This document shows, one piece after another, positions 50,602-61,713 of a stretch of 64,000 nt of DNA. The notes beneath the pieces were generated by a model, which was given only the letters and a program-made list of their open reading frames with translations, made no database searches and was not told the origin of the DNA. This DNA comes from Liquidambar formosana (Eukaryota; Streptophyta; Magnoliopsida; Saxifragales; Altingiaceae), in assembly GCA_039720395.1 (NCBI GenBank), contig CM077833.1, positions 25,876,271 through 25,940,270 of the forward strand, read 5' to 3'. Both the position numbers and the translations under genes were made by a program. Each line of letters opens with the position of its first letter. Position 1 is the stretch's first letter.

Positions 50602-50714
50602 GGCCGCCTCGTGGAGTCGTCAGTCGGTTTGGTCAAAACGCGCCGTCTAACCCGTTTACTAAATGACCGCCTCGTGGTGCGGTTAGTCGATTACGTCGAA
50701 ACGCACCGTTTTCC
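50602..50714. repeat. Two imperfect copies of a 48-bp GC-rich unit upstream of RPS29
   Basis: Copy 1 (50602-50650) and copy 2 (50667-50714) share CCGCCTCGTGG, an AGTCG phrase and the box GTCRAAACGCRCCGT. Period is about 65 bp. They lie about 180-300 bp upstream of the RPS29 ATG and could be promoter elements. Confidence 0.6.
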
Positions 50715-50769
50715 TTAAAAAAACTCAACCAACGTCATCACTTATAAAAATAAACTAAGTTCAAAAACA

Positions 50770-51012
50770 GAACGCGCTTTTGATAATAGCGCTTTCCATA
50801 CGAAGGCAAAAAGTAAAGCGTTGCTAATAATACCAATTTCCAAAACGAAAGCGTTTTTCATAATAGCGCTTTCCGTGCAAGTAAAATAGAAAGCGCTGTT
50901 TATAATAACGTTTTTAGTATTAGTGGGAAAAAAACATAGAGAAAGCGCTTTTAATAATAGCGCTTTCATTATATGAAAACAACACATAAAACGCTGTTTC
51001 TAATAGCGCTTT
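50770..51012. repeat. Array of AGCGCT motifs in both orientations
   Basis: The palindromic core AGCGCT, embedded in AATAGCGCTTTC or GAAAGCGCT, appears six or more times in 240 bp. Degraded forms (AAAGCGTT, AAACGCT) lie between, often as pairs such as AAAGCGCTTTTAATAATAGC. Spacers differ in sequence. Motif arrays in both orientations are typical of the subterminal regions of CACTA (En/Spm) transposons, but no CACTA terminus was found nearby. Confidence 0.6.
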
Positions 51013-53447
51013 AAATCACAAGAATAAAAAGTCGTGGTTGTATCTGTTGGAGACCAAGGGAAATTGGGCCACGACTCTCTTACACTCGATCCTCTTTCTC
51101 AGCATTGGTCTACGACATCGACGCCGGCGTACACCCATCCTACAACCGTACTCTCTCACCTCAGTGACGCCATCCATCATTGCCGACTCGCCGATCCCCG
51201 CCAACCCCTCTCTCGCTCTCTTTCTCTCTCCATCTGCGAATTCCATCTCCAAGCAGCTACAAAGACGAATTCCAAACACGGCTCCATCTGCCTTCTCTCT
51301 CTCCTCTCGCCAAGTATTTTCTTTTCTTCAAACGAAACCCTTAGTTATTCCTCTCATTTTTCACATAGATTTTGATTTTTTATATTTTTCCCTTTAACCC
51401 TTTTTCATTCTTCTTCACAGGGATGCAAAACTTCCTCTCAGAGGAGGTTTCTCTTGAATGGCAAATACTTCGTCAGCAGCCATTCTCAGGCATGTGATAT
51501 TACAATGTTCTTTGAATGGCAGATACTATCTCAGCAACCAAGCCAAAAAAAAAAAAAAAAAAGCTATGTCGGGAGTGTCATTTCCACGACTATTCTAACC
51601 AGGTAAGGCGGTAGACATTGAAAGAACATTGTGGTGGTGCCAAGCAGCAAAAAACAGAGGGAAATCCAAACAAGAAGATCAGCAGATAATTCCTAAACTA
51701 GTTAACCATTGTCGGTGGTACCAATGTCTTTGTTAATACCGTCATTTTGCACATCCAAGATGCTTCGATAGTGTGTTAAAAATTATATCCCAAGTCCTAA
51801 CAAAGGGAAGGGGTATAAAAGAAAAAACATATGAGCAGTGATGTATGGAACAGCAATTTCCACAAAGTGATGTAGACCTTTCACCTCTCTCCTTCAATTT
51901 CAAAACCGGAAATGATTGTGACTAATTCACTGCTTTACAGGACATATCATCCACTATATCAGCCGTTAAGATTCGCTAGTGACTTGAAGCCATTACAAAC
52001 TCCAACCATTACAAAATCCCTTTTTTCAAAACATCATGAATGGCTGTGCACTTCACCATCGAATGATTCTAAAATGATTTGAGTACAAGACACTAAATGG
52101 GGCGGCTAGCTAGTGCCTAGTGGGAACACTCCACTAGTATGGATGATATCACCAGGGCAGAAGGCCCGTGGTCAACATGAATCATTAACCACGTCCACAC
52201 AAAAATAAGGCTGATTTTGGCTTCTTATTTTGTTTTTTTATTTTAGGGTTTATGTGTGTGTGGGGCTGGGGGGAGTTGGAGGGAGTAATACGACCAAAAG
52301 GCATTGATGGATTGTTTGAATTTTGTTACAGAGGATTTGTCCTGATGTTTAAATTTTGAAAAATATCTTACGTGACTATGATTAGTCTTCATCATCCTCA
52401 GAATTACATGACTATGATTGGTCTTCATCATTCTCAGGAATTACCTAACCTTTTCTCTCCAAGCATATATATACACACACATACATACACATATATTTGT
52501 ATCATATATAAACTTCAATTTCCACAAATCATTCATGAATATCCCAAATACTACAAACGATTACCAAAATATATGCAAAATTCCCATTCATTTTAATTAA
52601 TTTCACAGTAACAGCATCTGTTTCTTCCATGCTATAAATTGTATCACAAACATCGTTTCTAAACTCAAGTTCATTTTTGAATATTTTCCAACTTATTCAC
52701 AACATCTTCTCAATAACTTCAATATTCCAGATTACTTTTTACAGCAAGATATTCCCCATCCCAGAAATATTTGTCACTAAGGTGCATATGTTTTTCACAA
52801 GACATTTTCAAATCAAGATGTAATCTGTGAGGAAGTTTTTATTTAATAAATTGAATGCCCTGATATAACTAATCCAATAAAATGCGAACGAAAAACTGTA
52901 CACACAACTGGCATAGAATCAATCTACCTTCAATTACAACTTATGACAAATTTGATCAATATTGTCAATATAAATGCTTCTGTAATACAAAAAAAAAAAA
53001 AAATATGCTTTTGTATATGCATCGATATGTATAGAATCAATCCAACAAATAAGAAAGAAAAAACATCCAATGGTCACTATTGAAAGATAGAGCACATAAT
53101 AACACAACAAAAGTCTAAGATGATTGGGACAACCATTTGAGTCTGTAGAGTGATGATACATACACATAATAGCATAAACATACTCAGGTTTGGGGCATCA
53201 AGAACTCATATACAACATACTAGTTTTATTCAATAGAAGACACAGCATGGAGTGAACGAAAAGATGAATCACATCCGTTTGGTGGGGCAGCTGATATATA
53301 CAGATAGCTGACTCAATAGGAAGGAGAGATTTCTCATACATGAACCCCTCCTTTCTCTTTTATTGTTAATTGGCTGCAATTCATATCCATACTTTTCAGG
53401 AATGGGGAATGGAGTTTGTGAACCAAGAAACACAATCCATGGCAAGA
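51013..53447. other. Intergenic, with a possible non-coding spliced transcript at its left
   Basis: Sequence from 51040 to 51420 is pyrimidine-rich, with a possible donor (CTCGCCAA/GTATTT near 51313) and acceptor (TTCACAG/GG near 51420) on the plus strand. Two overlapping frames exist but neither matches a known protein. TGAATGGCARATACT occurs twice (51455 and 51513), and a 36-bp tandem repeat containing TGACTATGATTRGTCTTCAT lies at 52373-52440. The rest is unremarkable AT-rich DNA. Confidence 0.35.
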
Positions 53448-55150
53448 TCAAAAGCTGCGGCAAAGATAAGGAGCACGACTAGCCCACTCAAAGACATTCC
53501 AGAAGGGTCTCCTCCCATTGCTCTTTGCAGAACCTCGAGCATGCTCCGTTTCATTTCTCTTCAGCATCTCCCACATCACATGCACGGCCTCATACTCGCA
53601 AGTCCTCACATCTTGGTGAAGGTTCAGCAGCCCTGTTTGTTTTCAAAAGCATGATCATAGTCATTAAATCCTAGCTTTCTTATTTAAAGAAAAAATAGGA
53701 GTAAAAATGCAAAAACATATAATATAAACAAGAAAAAAAATGGAGTAGTTTCAAGAATAATGACTTATGGCCCTGTGCTGTAAATATCACAACTACAAAA
53801 ACTGATCAAATGCTTTTAAATCAGTCTACTTAATCATTGGCCCAAAGGGGAAAAATAACATTTTAATTCCAAATCCAAATCTGTATTTACTACCTTTCTT
53901 CTTATCCCTCTCTGTTGTCTAGTACACTTAAATCACAACACAACAAACTTCTTGAAACTAAAAATGATGTCGATTGAGATAGACACCTTCCTCCACCAAT
54001 CTAAGAATAGATTTTCCCCTCTTTTTATTTTTTTGGTAGAAAAATAAAAGTTCATTCCTGAAAACAGAGTTAATACATATAGTTAAGGCAACACCAATAA
54101 CAGCATCCAGAATAATCTTCCTAAATCTATTTTCCTGTGCATAGATATATTGTATTGAGTGACCTATATTAGCTAAACTATCTACCACTCCATTAGTTTG
54201 CTGATGAATATGATTGAAGTTGACTCTATCAAACCGGCCGATAGGCCAAAATCAATATCATTCACCAAATCATTAATGCTCCAACGACAGTGAAAGTCCT
54301 TCAACAACTTCGACAACCATTTTCGAATCTCCTTCAATTTGAAGCTTTTTCAACCCTTGCTCCAGGTTAAATATAATCTAAGCAGGTTGAAACACCCGCA
54401 CACCCACCTTCCTGTCACACTGTTTCTGCCCTTTTCAACAGCAAAAAACAGAGAGGGTGCAAGTTCTTTATAATGAAATAGGCAGATCATAAACCATTGT
54501 AGCAGTGACAATGATGTTGATCTTGTCACAGTGCAACCTTGACTATTTCGGAGACGAAATAATTATACAAGGTATTAAATTAAATTAAATACACTAAAAA
54601 GTGTATAATTAGTTTGAGAAAAAGAACTCGCACTCATTCCACTCGGCAATGAACTTACACCTCCCTTCACCCCACCAGGGGAAAAGGGTAGTGGAAATTT
54701 CTCAAAATATTGGTATTTGGGGTACAATTTACCACAGCCAAAATATTTCAGTGGACAAGGAAACCTTAATATCGTGGAATATCCTCTAATTGGTCCAAAA
54801 TTCCACCATCAGATGGTTATCGAGAATCGTTCATCTAGTCGGGACCATCAAACGATGTTACCCAAATCACTATCGTCTTCAACAGTCGGCAATAAAACAG
54901 GGACCTTCTTCCGACGACAGCAATTCCATACCCACACACAACCACCGGCGAAAAATAAAAGGGCAAAAAAAAAAAAAACCCCCGAGAGCCAGGCCACCGA
55001 TCCAAATGGTATAAAGCAAAAAATAAAAAATAAAGAAGCAAAGGCTAGAAACTTACCGCTTTTGCGAATTCCGAGACGGGTGGCGACGCCAGTCCAAACT
55101 CTTCGCATCGGAAAAATCATCTTATCCCACCACTCCATGTCGACCCCCAT
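53448..55150 (-). CDS. Small conserved-looking plant protein of unknown function, 92 residues
   Basis: Exon 1 (55150-55057) and exon 2 (53632-53448) join through AAAGCG/GTAAGT and AACAG/GGCTGC in phase. The protein starts MGVDMEWWDKMIFPMRRVW and continues TGVATRLGIRKSGLLNLHQD, then VRTCEYEAVHVMWEMLKRNE and finally RPFWNVFEWASRAPYLCRSF. The inner Met at 55138 (MEWWDKM) may be the true start, leaving 88 residues. The Trp-rich, basic N-terminus and the CEYExVHVMWEML helix resemble small uncharacterised plant proteins I half remember, with no domain name. It has no signal peptide or membrane span. Exon structure, phase and the balanced codons support a real, intact gene. Its intron contains a LINE-derived fragment. 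Confidence 0.75.
53958..54370 (-). mobile_element. RNase H-like retrotransposon remnant in the intron of the 92-residue gene
   Basis: The minus strand reads LQIEGDSKMVVEVVEGL, then after frame changes HIHQQTNGVVDSLANIGHS. This is the order (GDSxxVVxxI ... HVxRxANxxADxLANxG) of the RNase H domain that ends many plant LINE polyproteins. It has several stops and frameshifts. Orientation is the same as the host gene. Confidence 0.65.
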
Positions 55151-55402
55151 CCCGCCCTCCGGAAAAATCCCGCTTTTGCTCGAAAACCCTGCTTTTCTTC
55201 TCCGGCGAGAGGAGAGAGAACAGAATGAGGATATTTCCTACAACAAACCCCGAAATATATTGAAAAATCTCATTTTTTAAAAAAAATAAGAGAATTATAA
55301 ATCAGCAATCATATGATTTTAAAAATGAAATGGAACTTAATATTATTATTATGTATATATCTGAGAGTGGCAAAGCAACTAACTTGGCAACAATTTTCTA
55401 TG

Positions 55403-55403
<1 letters not shown>

Positions 55404-55440
<37 letters not shown>
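55404..55440. repeat. CT microsatellite
   Basis: About 18 CT units upstream of the 92-residue gene, read as GA on its strand. Confidence 0.9.
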
Positions 55441-55444
<4 letters not shown>

Positions 55445-55547
55445 GAGCATCTTCGTCTTCAGGTCTCCTTCAAGGAAGGACTCTTCTTCTATGGATTAAT
55501 CGTTAGCTCGCGTATCAGGGTGACGCGATTGTATTGCTCGATGTCGC

Positions 55548-55749
55548 CACGTGTCAGTTTATGGCGTTGTGACTGTGTCCGCATCCAATGCTTATGTTGG
55601 CGTTGATTGCGACAGCATTCTAACAGGAAGTTGAGCCGTCGGTAAGGTTCTCGTCCACGTGTAGATTATTTATTGGTGAGTCTTTATTTTTTATTTTATT
55701 AGGAGCCGTACGACCATGTGAAGATATTATGATCTCTGGGGCCACGTGT
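55548..55749. promoter_or_regulatory. Three G-box/ABRE-like CACGTGT motifs
   Basis: CACGTGT at 55548-55554, 55656-55662 and 55743-55749, all in one orientation within 200 bp. They lie 400-600 bp upstream of the start codon of the 92-residue gene. bZIP or bHLH control, for example by ABA or light, is an inference. Confidence 0.45.
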
Positions 55750-55841
55750 ACGTCGGTTTGAGCGGCATCAATTAGGTCCGAGGTGCTAGGGCCCAGGCCT
55801 CTTTGTGGCGCATGGTACATGGTTCTCAACTTAAAAATAAA

Positions 55842-57086
55842 GGGTAAATTACATTAAGACCCCTCTATTATCTGATAATTATAGATAAACTTTCTCATGT
55901 TTTTGAAATGACATTAACGCTTTGTATGGATTGAGAGAAATGGAGAGAAGAGAAAATAAGAGAAGAGAAGAGAATATAAGAGAAAAGAAGAGAAGAGAAA
56001 GTCACATTCTCTCCACCCTGTTTGGATAAACAGAAGAGAAAATAAATTAAATTTCTCTCCACCCTGTTTGGTTAGCATTAGGAGAGAAGAGAATATAAAA
56101 TACTTACAACCAATTTCCAAAATTACCCCTTATAAAAGAGAGAAAGAGAAAAAAAGAAAGAGAAATGATTTGTGTGTACCAGTTGTGGAGGAGCAAATAC
56201 CAAACAACAAACCAAGTTGCTATCTATCTCTCCGTCTCTATATATATGTGAACAACAAGGAAGCCCGGGTAATATACTCAATTCCCGCCAAATGTCAATT
56301 TTGTGGGCAAAATGGGTATTACGGCATTTGTATATGGGTATATTAGTCTTTTTAGGAGCTACTTTGTTCCCTTTCTCTTCTTTTCTCTCCGAATCTTCCC
56401 AATTTGGGGAGAAGCAAAATGGCCTGATTTTCTCCCCATTTTCTCTCCATTTCTCTCCATTAATTTTCTTTTCCCTCCGACCAAAACAATCCAAACAAGG
56501 GAAAAGGAGAGAAAAAGGGTTTCTCATCTCTTCTCTCCTCTCCATTTCTCTCAATCCATACAAGGCCTAACACTCCTTACATTACAACAAAGAAACCTCC
56601 TCCCTCTAACGGTCATCCACTAATCCATTAAAAAAAGGTGATGTCATGCTCAATTTATTTAAAATGTCCAAACTACCCTTATTATATGAAAACCCCCATG
56701 TTAAATGCATATAATTTATTAGTCCAACACATTTATCTAGAACAGTATAATCTTTTTATTTTTTGAGAAAAATGCTAAAAAGCTTATATTGTTTGTTCAA
56801 CTGATGTGGCAGTTGTCAAATTTTCTCATTAGAGACACTAAATTTTTAATTGATTTGCCCAAAAAAAAAATTTAAATTGATTTGTCAAGTTGCCACCTCA
56901 TTTAAGTAAATAGATTTGGGTAGAAAAAAAAAGGGTTATATAGCATTACTCATATATAAAAATAAATGAAAATAATAATTACAATGGGGAAATAGCAAAA
57001 GAAAATTATGAAAATAAGAAAATATGAGGTGAAAATAAAATGAAATGAGGACAAAATGAGAAAATTTGTATATAAAAAGAAAAATG

Positions 57087-57123
<37 letters not shown>

Positions 57124-57401
57124 ATCCTTCTATTATCAGATGCACTTGATGCAATTTTGTATCAAGTGCACTCTAAAACTTTTATATGCGACTCGTATTT
57201 GGTCAAACCAACTGTTGGATTAAATTTGATTCATATGTTGGTCATACATGTAAAAAATAAAGTTGAACTAAGATTAAGAGCTGTTTCATTTAAAATGTTT
57301 GTAAATAAGTAATTGTTATTAATTAAAAAATGCACGCTTAGGATCGAATAACAATCAATCTCTATCAACTTGATTTTGGCATAGAATGCCTACATGCTAT
57401 T

Positions 57402-57444
<43 letters not shown>

Positions 57445-57906
57445 ATTGTTCAAATGTGGGATATCTCAGACTATCTCATTTAATTATAGACGACTGTGAT
57501 CATACGGGATATCCAGAATATTCCGTACATGATCAAAGTTGTATATATATATAAAAGATGTAATAAATCTAGAAGGCCAAAAAGATTTTGAGATTGACCA
57601 AATTTATGATTAATATAAAAAAATGTGTAATTTTTTTTTAAAAAAAGATGGGCAAGCTAATCCTAGGCTTTATTGGCTCCACCCTAGAGCGCATGTAATG
57701 GAGGATAAAAATTACAAAGAACTCAAGTCATTTCAAAATGTTAAATGGTGCATTTAATATATAGGGGCATTTGCATCATTTTATAATTATTATTAACGCC
57801 GTTCAGTCAATTATTCTTATAGGGGGGCTGATAGTGTAATTTCGGAAATGAGAAGAGTGCATCAATAATTGTCATAAACTAAAAGAGGTGTAAGTGTAAT
57901 TTACCC
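55842..57906. mobile_element. Decayed MULE-type element carrying a nested Harbinger-like insertion
   Basis: The ends read GGGTAAATTACATTAAGACC and the complement of GGGTAAATTACACTTACACC, with diverged inverted similarity for about 80 bp. Flanks AAAAATAAA and CAAAATGAA match at 7 of 9 positions, compatible with an old 9-bp duplication. The interior is AT-rich with TA (57092-57120) and GT (about 57410-57440) microsatellites. No transposase. Boundaries are less certain than for the other elements. Confidence 0.5.
55918..56567. mobile_element. PIF/Harbinger-like MITE nested near the left end of a MULE-like element
   Basis: TAA flanks both ends (55915-55917 and 56568-56570). The TIRs start CGCTTTGTATGGATTGAGAG and, inverted at the right, GGCCTTGTATGGATTGAGAG, and continue GAAATGGAGAG. 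The 650-bp interior is rich in GAGAAGAGAA on the left and TTCTCTTTTC on the right, so almost the whole element can fold back. A TCTCTCCACCCTGTTTGG phrase is repeated (56010 and 56056). No protein domain. Confidence 0.75.
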
Positions 57907-58718
57907 CAAAATGAAAAAGACTCCGAAATCTTAAAAATATTGATTGCTTTTATATTTTTATTAATTTATGATACCATGTTAATATTATTAACTTTCCACA
58001 CTAATTCTTCACTTCGGACTTGCGTGATAAGCTAGTATATAGCATTTTGGTCATTTTAGTAATGATTTTATAATATTTTAATTCAAGCCGTCAAAACATC
58101 CATCTAGTGGTTCTCATTAGATTCAACACAAGTACTAAGTTTTAATAATTCAACATCGAATTCATTCAAAATTTTTATCATCGGTTACATAAAATTGATA
58201 TAAGAAATTGGCAATTTCTAATTAAATCTATTTACGAATTTTTCTCTTTTATCTATGCACGTGCATGAAACTTTAAAACATGTTAGAGGTCACGGATCAA
58301 TGATTCTCATTAAATTCAGCACAATGCTATGTTTTTGCAGCTTAATATTGAATCCATTCACGTTATTATTTCTCAAGGTAAGTTAATATAAAAGAAAAAT
58401 TAGTAATTTCTAATTATATAAATCTGCGAAATTTTATCTTTTAGGTAGGCACGAGCTTGAAGCTTTAGGACAGGCCAGATGTGGCCAAGGTCAATGACCG
58501 TTGGTGTAGTTTGAGTGATGCTACGTGGGCACGTGGCATGGGTTCGTTGGGGTAATAATGTCACAGTACACGCGGGCCAGAAAAATTGGAAGTCTACGAT
58601 ACAAGGGGTCCACACCGAGATCATCACTCAGGACCTTGGCCACCCACCGCCGGTTTCGCCCATGTGATTGTGATTCGGTCGCTGTCCATTCTCCGGGGAC
58701 CACTACGAAAAAATCTAA

Positions 58719-59144
58719 TGCTATGCTTGGTAGGGGGTGGAAAAGATAAAGGAGTAGACCTTCTATCTTTAAAAGAAGGAGATCGTTTTTTCTTTCATAT
58801 ATGTTTGGTTTGATGGATGAAAAATAAAAAAAGAAATAAATTTTTTTTTCTTATGTTTTTAGAATAAAAAAGGAATAAAAAGAATAAATATTAATTTTAC
58901 TATTTTACCCTTAAATATGTAGTAGTAATAATAAATTATAATAAGTATAGAAGTAAATGTGTCTTTTAAGACCAATTATCTATTTTCTCTCCCTCTTTCC
59001 CTCCACTTTTGGGATGACTCCAAAAGGTTAAAAAATAAGGATCCCCTTTCCCTCCTTCCCCCATTCCACTCAACCAAACACACACAACTATTTTATCCCT
59101 CCCTTTTTCCTTCCCTCCTCTTTTCCCTCCAACCAAACACAGGA
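58719..59144. mobile_element. Tourist/Harbinger-like MITE, 426 bp, TAA duplication
   Basis: TAA lies at 58716-58718 and 59145-59147. The termini are TGCTATGCTTGGTAGGG and the complement of TCCTGTGTTTGGTTGGAGGG, followed by GGAAAAGA-rich arms on one side and TCTTTTCC-rich arms on the other. The interior is AT-rich. Confidence 0.6.
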
Positions 59145-59555
59145 TAAGCAATTCATTTGGACAGATGTCGCCATTCCACCAAACAATGTTAAAAGTTGCG
59201 TATTGGGCCTTTCCCACAGTAGAGGCCAATAACCAACCACCAATGCAATTTCGTTTGTAGGATTGTAGATCAAAAAGATTATTCTGATGAGATCTCTATG
59301 TCTCATTTTTTCTTAAAAATGGTTTGAGAGAATTTGTGATTTTCCGATCTTTATTGGATATGCGTGTAAGAGGAAGGGATCAAACATATTTTTAAATTAT
59401 ATTTTATTAATTTAATAATTTTAATGTAATAAAATTGATGACATGGTGTGTATGTTGTATTACATGTTTGAAATAACTGAGAAGATTGGGAGAATTCGTT
59501 AGAAAGAGAAATGAGGGCAACTTCTTAGTAGTATCACTCAGTTGTAAATTGACAA
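59145..59555. other. Intergenic, no gene recognised
   Basis: AT-rich sequence between two inverted-repeat structures. No exon or RNA gene was seen. Confidence 0.4.
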
Positions 59556-59557
59556 CA

Positions 59558-59795
59558 CCATGACCAATGGATTTGGATTTGGTGAAGTTGGCTACTTTTA
59601 CTGCATGGTACAGTAAACGTAGGATCAATGACACATGGGCAAATAGGATAAATGAATGACTATTAAGAGTTGGATGTCAATATATCTCTTGAATTTCAGC
59701 TCTCCATTTATCTTTCTTGCCACGTGTTATTGATCCTACGTTTATTGCACCATACAGTAACTTCACCAAATCCAAATCCATGACCAATAGTCCCA
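59558..59795. repeat. Foldback structure with arms of about 65-70 bp
   Basis: The left arm (59558-59632) holds GGATTTGGATTTGGTGAAGT and AAACGTAGGATCAATGACAC. The right arm (59727-59795) holds their near-exact complements. The left arm has about 10 extra bases (GGCTACTTTT region). The loop is about 95 bp. Strong complementarity with little flanking similarity suggests a young foldback element or hairpin RNA locus. Confidence 0.75.
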
Positions 59796-60388
59796 TCACC
59801 CAGCTACCTAGCCAACCTCATTTCTAAATGGGCAAAATTACCTTACATTTCACTTATAGCACTAGTTTATAACCTGTGCATTGCACGGGTGAGGTTTGTA
59901 AAAATAAATATTGCGAAATATATATATATATAATACACACCTGTGATAGTAGTTCAGATGACAAAGAATCGCGGTTCAGGAATTATAGATTTTAAGTTCA
60001 TGTCTTCGCTCTCTTACTATTGAATGCATGGACTTGTGGATGGTTTGTGCATCATGCGATTAGTTTGGGCCTAATGGTTTTAGATACCCCTCATTTGGCA
60101 AAAATGCATTTGCACAGTTTTTTAAGCATTTTTATAGTTTTGTAAGCAATTTGATATGTTAATACATATTCTAGTGTATTGCATTTTCTTTTTTAGGAAG
60201 AGATGAATAGACATAAAGAAAACGAATAAATATGGTATAGTTTACTAAGTTTTGGTTGAACATTATACAGTATAGGTTTTCCGATTCTCCCATATAAAAA
60301 CAACGATATGTAGTGTACATTAAACATCAACCAACCTATATCGTGTGAAAAAGAGTAGTGAAAACCAAAAAAAATGAAAAGTTAGAGA
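59796..60388. other. Intergenic, no gene recognised
   Basis: AT-rich sequence without a recognisable gene or element. The phrase TATAACCTGTGCATTGCACGG near 59870 resembles ends of some plant repeats, but no partner was identified. Confidence 0.35.
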
Positions 60389-60735
60389 ATTTACCTTGGT
60401 GATCACTTCTCAACTTAATACCAAATATGAAACATTAGTAGTCATTTTGAAACATGTTTACAGTCAATTTGTAGCAAATTGGCAAAGAATATTTTTTATT
60501 TGGTATTAAGTTGGATATTGATCACTAAAAAGTAATTTCCCCAAAAGTCACTAAAAGTAACTTTCTTTTTAGGAAAATTACTTTTTAGTAATTCTTTCGT
60601 AACTTAATACGAAAAAAAGAAAACTGATAGTTATTTTGACATAAGTATACAGTTAATTTGTAGCAAATTGATAGATATTATCCTTTTTTTTGGTATTAGA
60701 TTGGAAACTGATTACTAAAAGGTAATTTGTACCTT
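60389..60735. repeat. Two adjacent copies of a 150-bp palindromic MITE-like unit
   Basis: Unit 1 (about 60389-60540) and unit 2 (about 60577-60735) share CAACTTAATAC or GTAACTTAATAC at the left, AATTTGTAGCAAATTG in the middle and TTTGGTATTAAGTTGGA at the right, ending in TTGATCACTAAAAAGTAATT or a close form. Each unit can fold on itself. No coding capacity. Confidence 0.65.
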
Positions 60736-61713
60736 TTTCTCTAATTGTTCACCTGATTCAGCATGTGATTTGAAAAAAAAAAAAAATTCATAAATTGACA
60801 CGTGGCATCAAGAGGGAGCCTTTTTTCCGTTATATATATAGATTATATAGATTAGGGAGGAAATTCAAATATTGTAATTTTCTTCTCTTTCGTAGGGGCT
60901 ATTGGGAAACACAAACGCTCTGCCAACTAAAGATTATTTAAAAACACTTATAAAAAAAAAAAAAAAATGAATGATTTAAAAACGTTTACTTCATTTACTT
61001 GAAGTTGTGTGGTAGTTTATCATGCTAACTAAAAAGATGATTTCATTTTTTATTTTATTTTTTGATGTTAGATAAGAAGCTCATATATAAATATTTTATA
61101 TAATTAATGAGTGGGTAGATTAATGAACAATTGCTTTTATGGTTTTGAGTATAACGCCCATGTGCGAAGGCTTTCGCACATGCACTTTGGAGGAGGGGTA
61201 TGGTTGTGGTAAATGTTAGCCCATGGGCCAGTCTAGAATGGGCAAGATAGAGACTCTCAATAAGAAGCGGGGCCCATTTCCTCAAAACCCCTGAAAGTCT
61301 AAAACAGTCCCCTGGTTATATGGCAAATGGTAGACCACGCACCTAAATGAAATGACACTAGCATTTTGAACCGACTGGTCCATTCACCAACAGATTTTAG
61401 ATGGAGAAGGTGCAACATAGCCTTGATACGTACATTTTTTTTTAACCTGGATTTTTTGCACTAAAAATCTCTCCAAACTATCCAACCAATTAATTATCTG
61501 ACCCCCGGGGGGGGGGGGGGGGGGGGGTGGTCTGGACAAGATATTCTGTTTCAGAATTTGCCAATTTGGGTTTAATCCAAGTCTGAGCCATACCTGGATC
61601 AAACCCAAATTCTCACCAAACTTATACACTCTTGGTGTAATTTGCCAAGTTGACTCTATCATATTTGATAAAAGTACAAAGAGGAAACCTATTACCATCA
61701 TATAAAGTATTTT
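60736..61713. other. Intergenic, no gene recognised
   Basis: AT-rich DNA with A-runs (60775-60785, 60952-60966) and a 21-base G homopolymer (61507-61527) directly preceded by CCCCC. No exon was recognised. Confidence 0.4.

Noticed and set aside
51034..51397. Overlapping plus-strand frames of 113 and 119 codons
   Set aside because: Pyrimidine-rich leader-like sequence yields Ser/Leu/Pro-rich translations in any frame; no family match.
54717..55280. 187-codon plus-strand frame
   Set aside because: It runs antisense over exon 1 and the intron of the 92-residue gene, with a lysine run from poly(A); no homology.
56123..56623. Frames of 100-146 codons on both strands
   Set aside because: They arise from the GAGAAGAGAA/TTCTCTTTTC arms of the palindromic Harbinger-like element.
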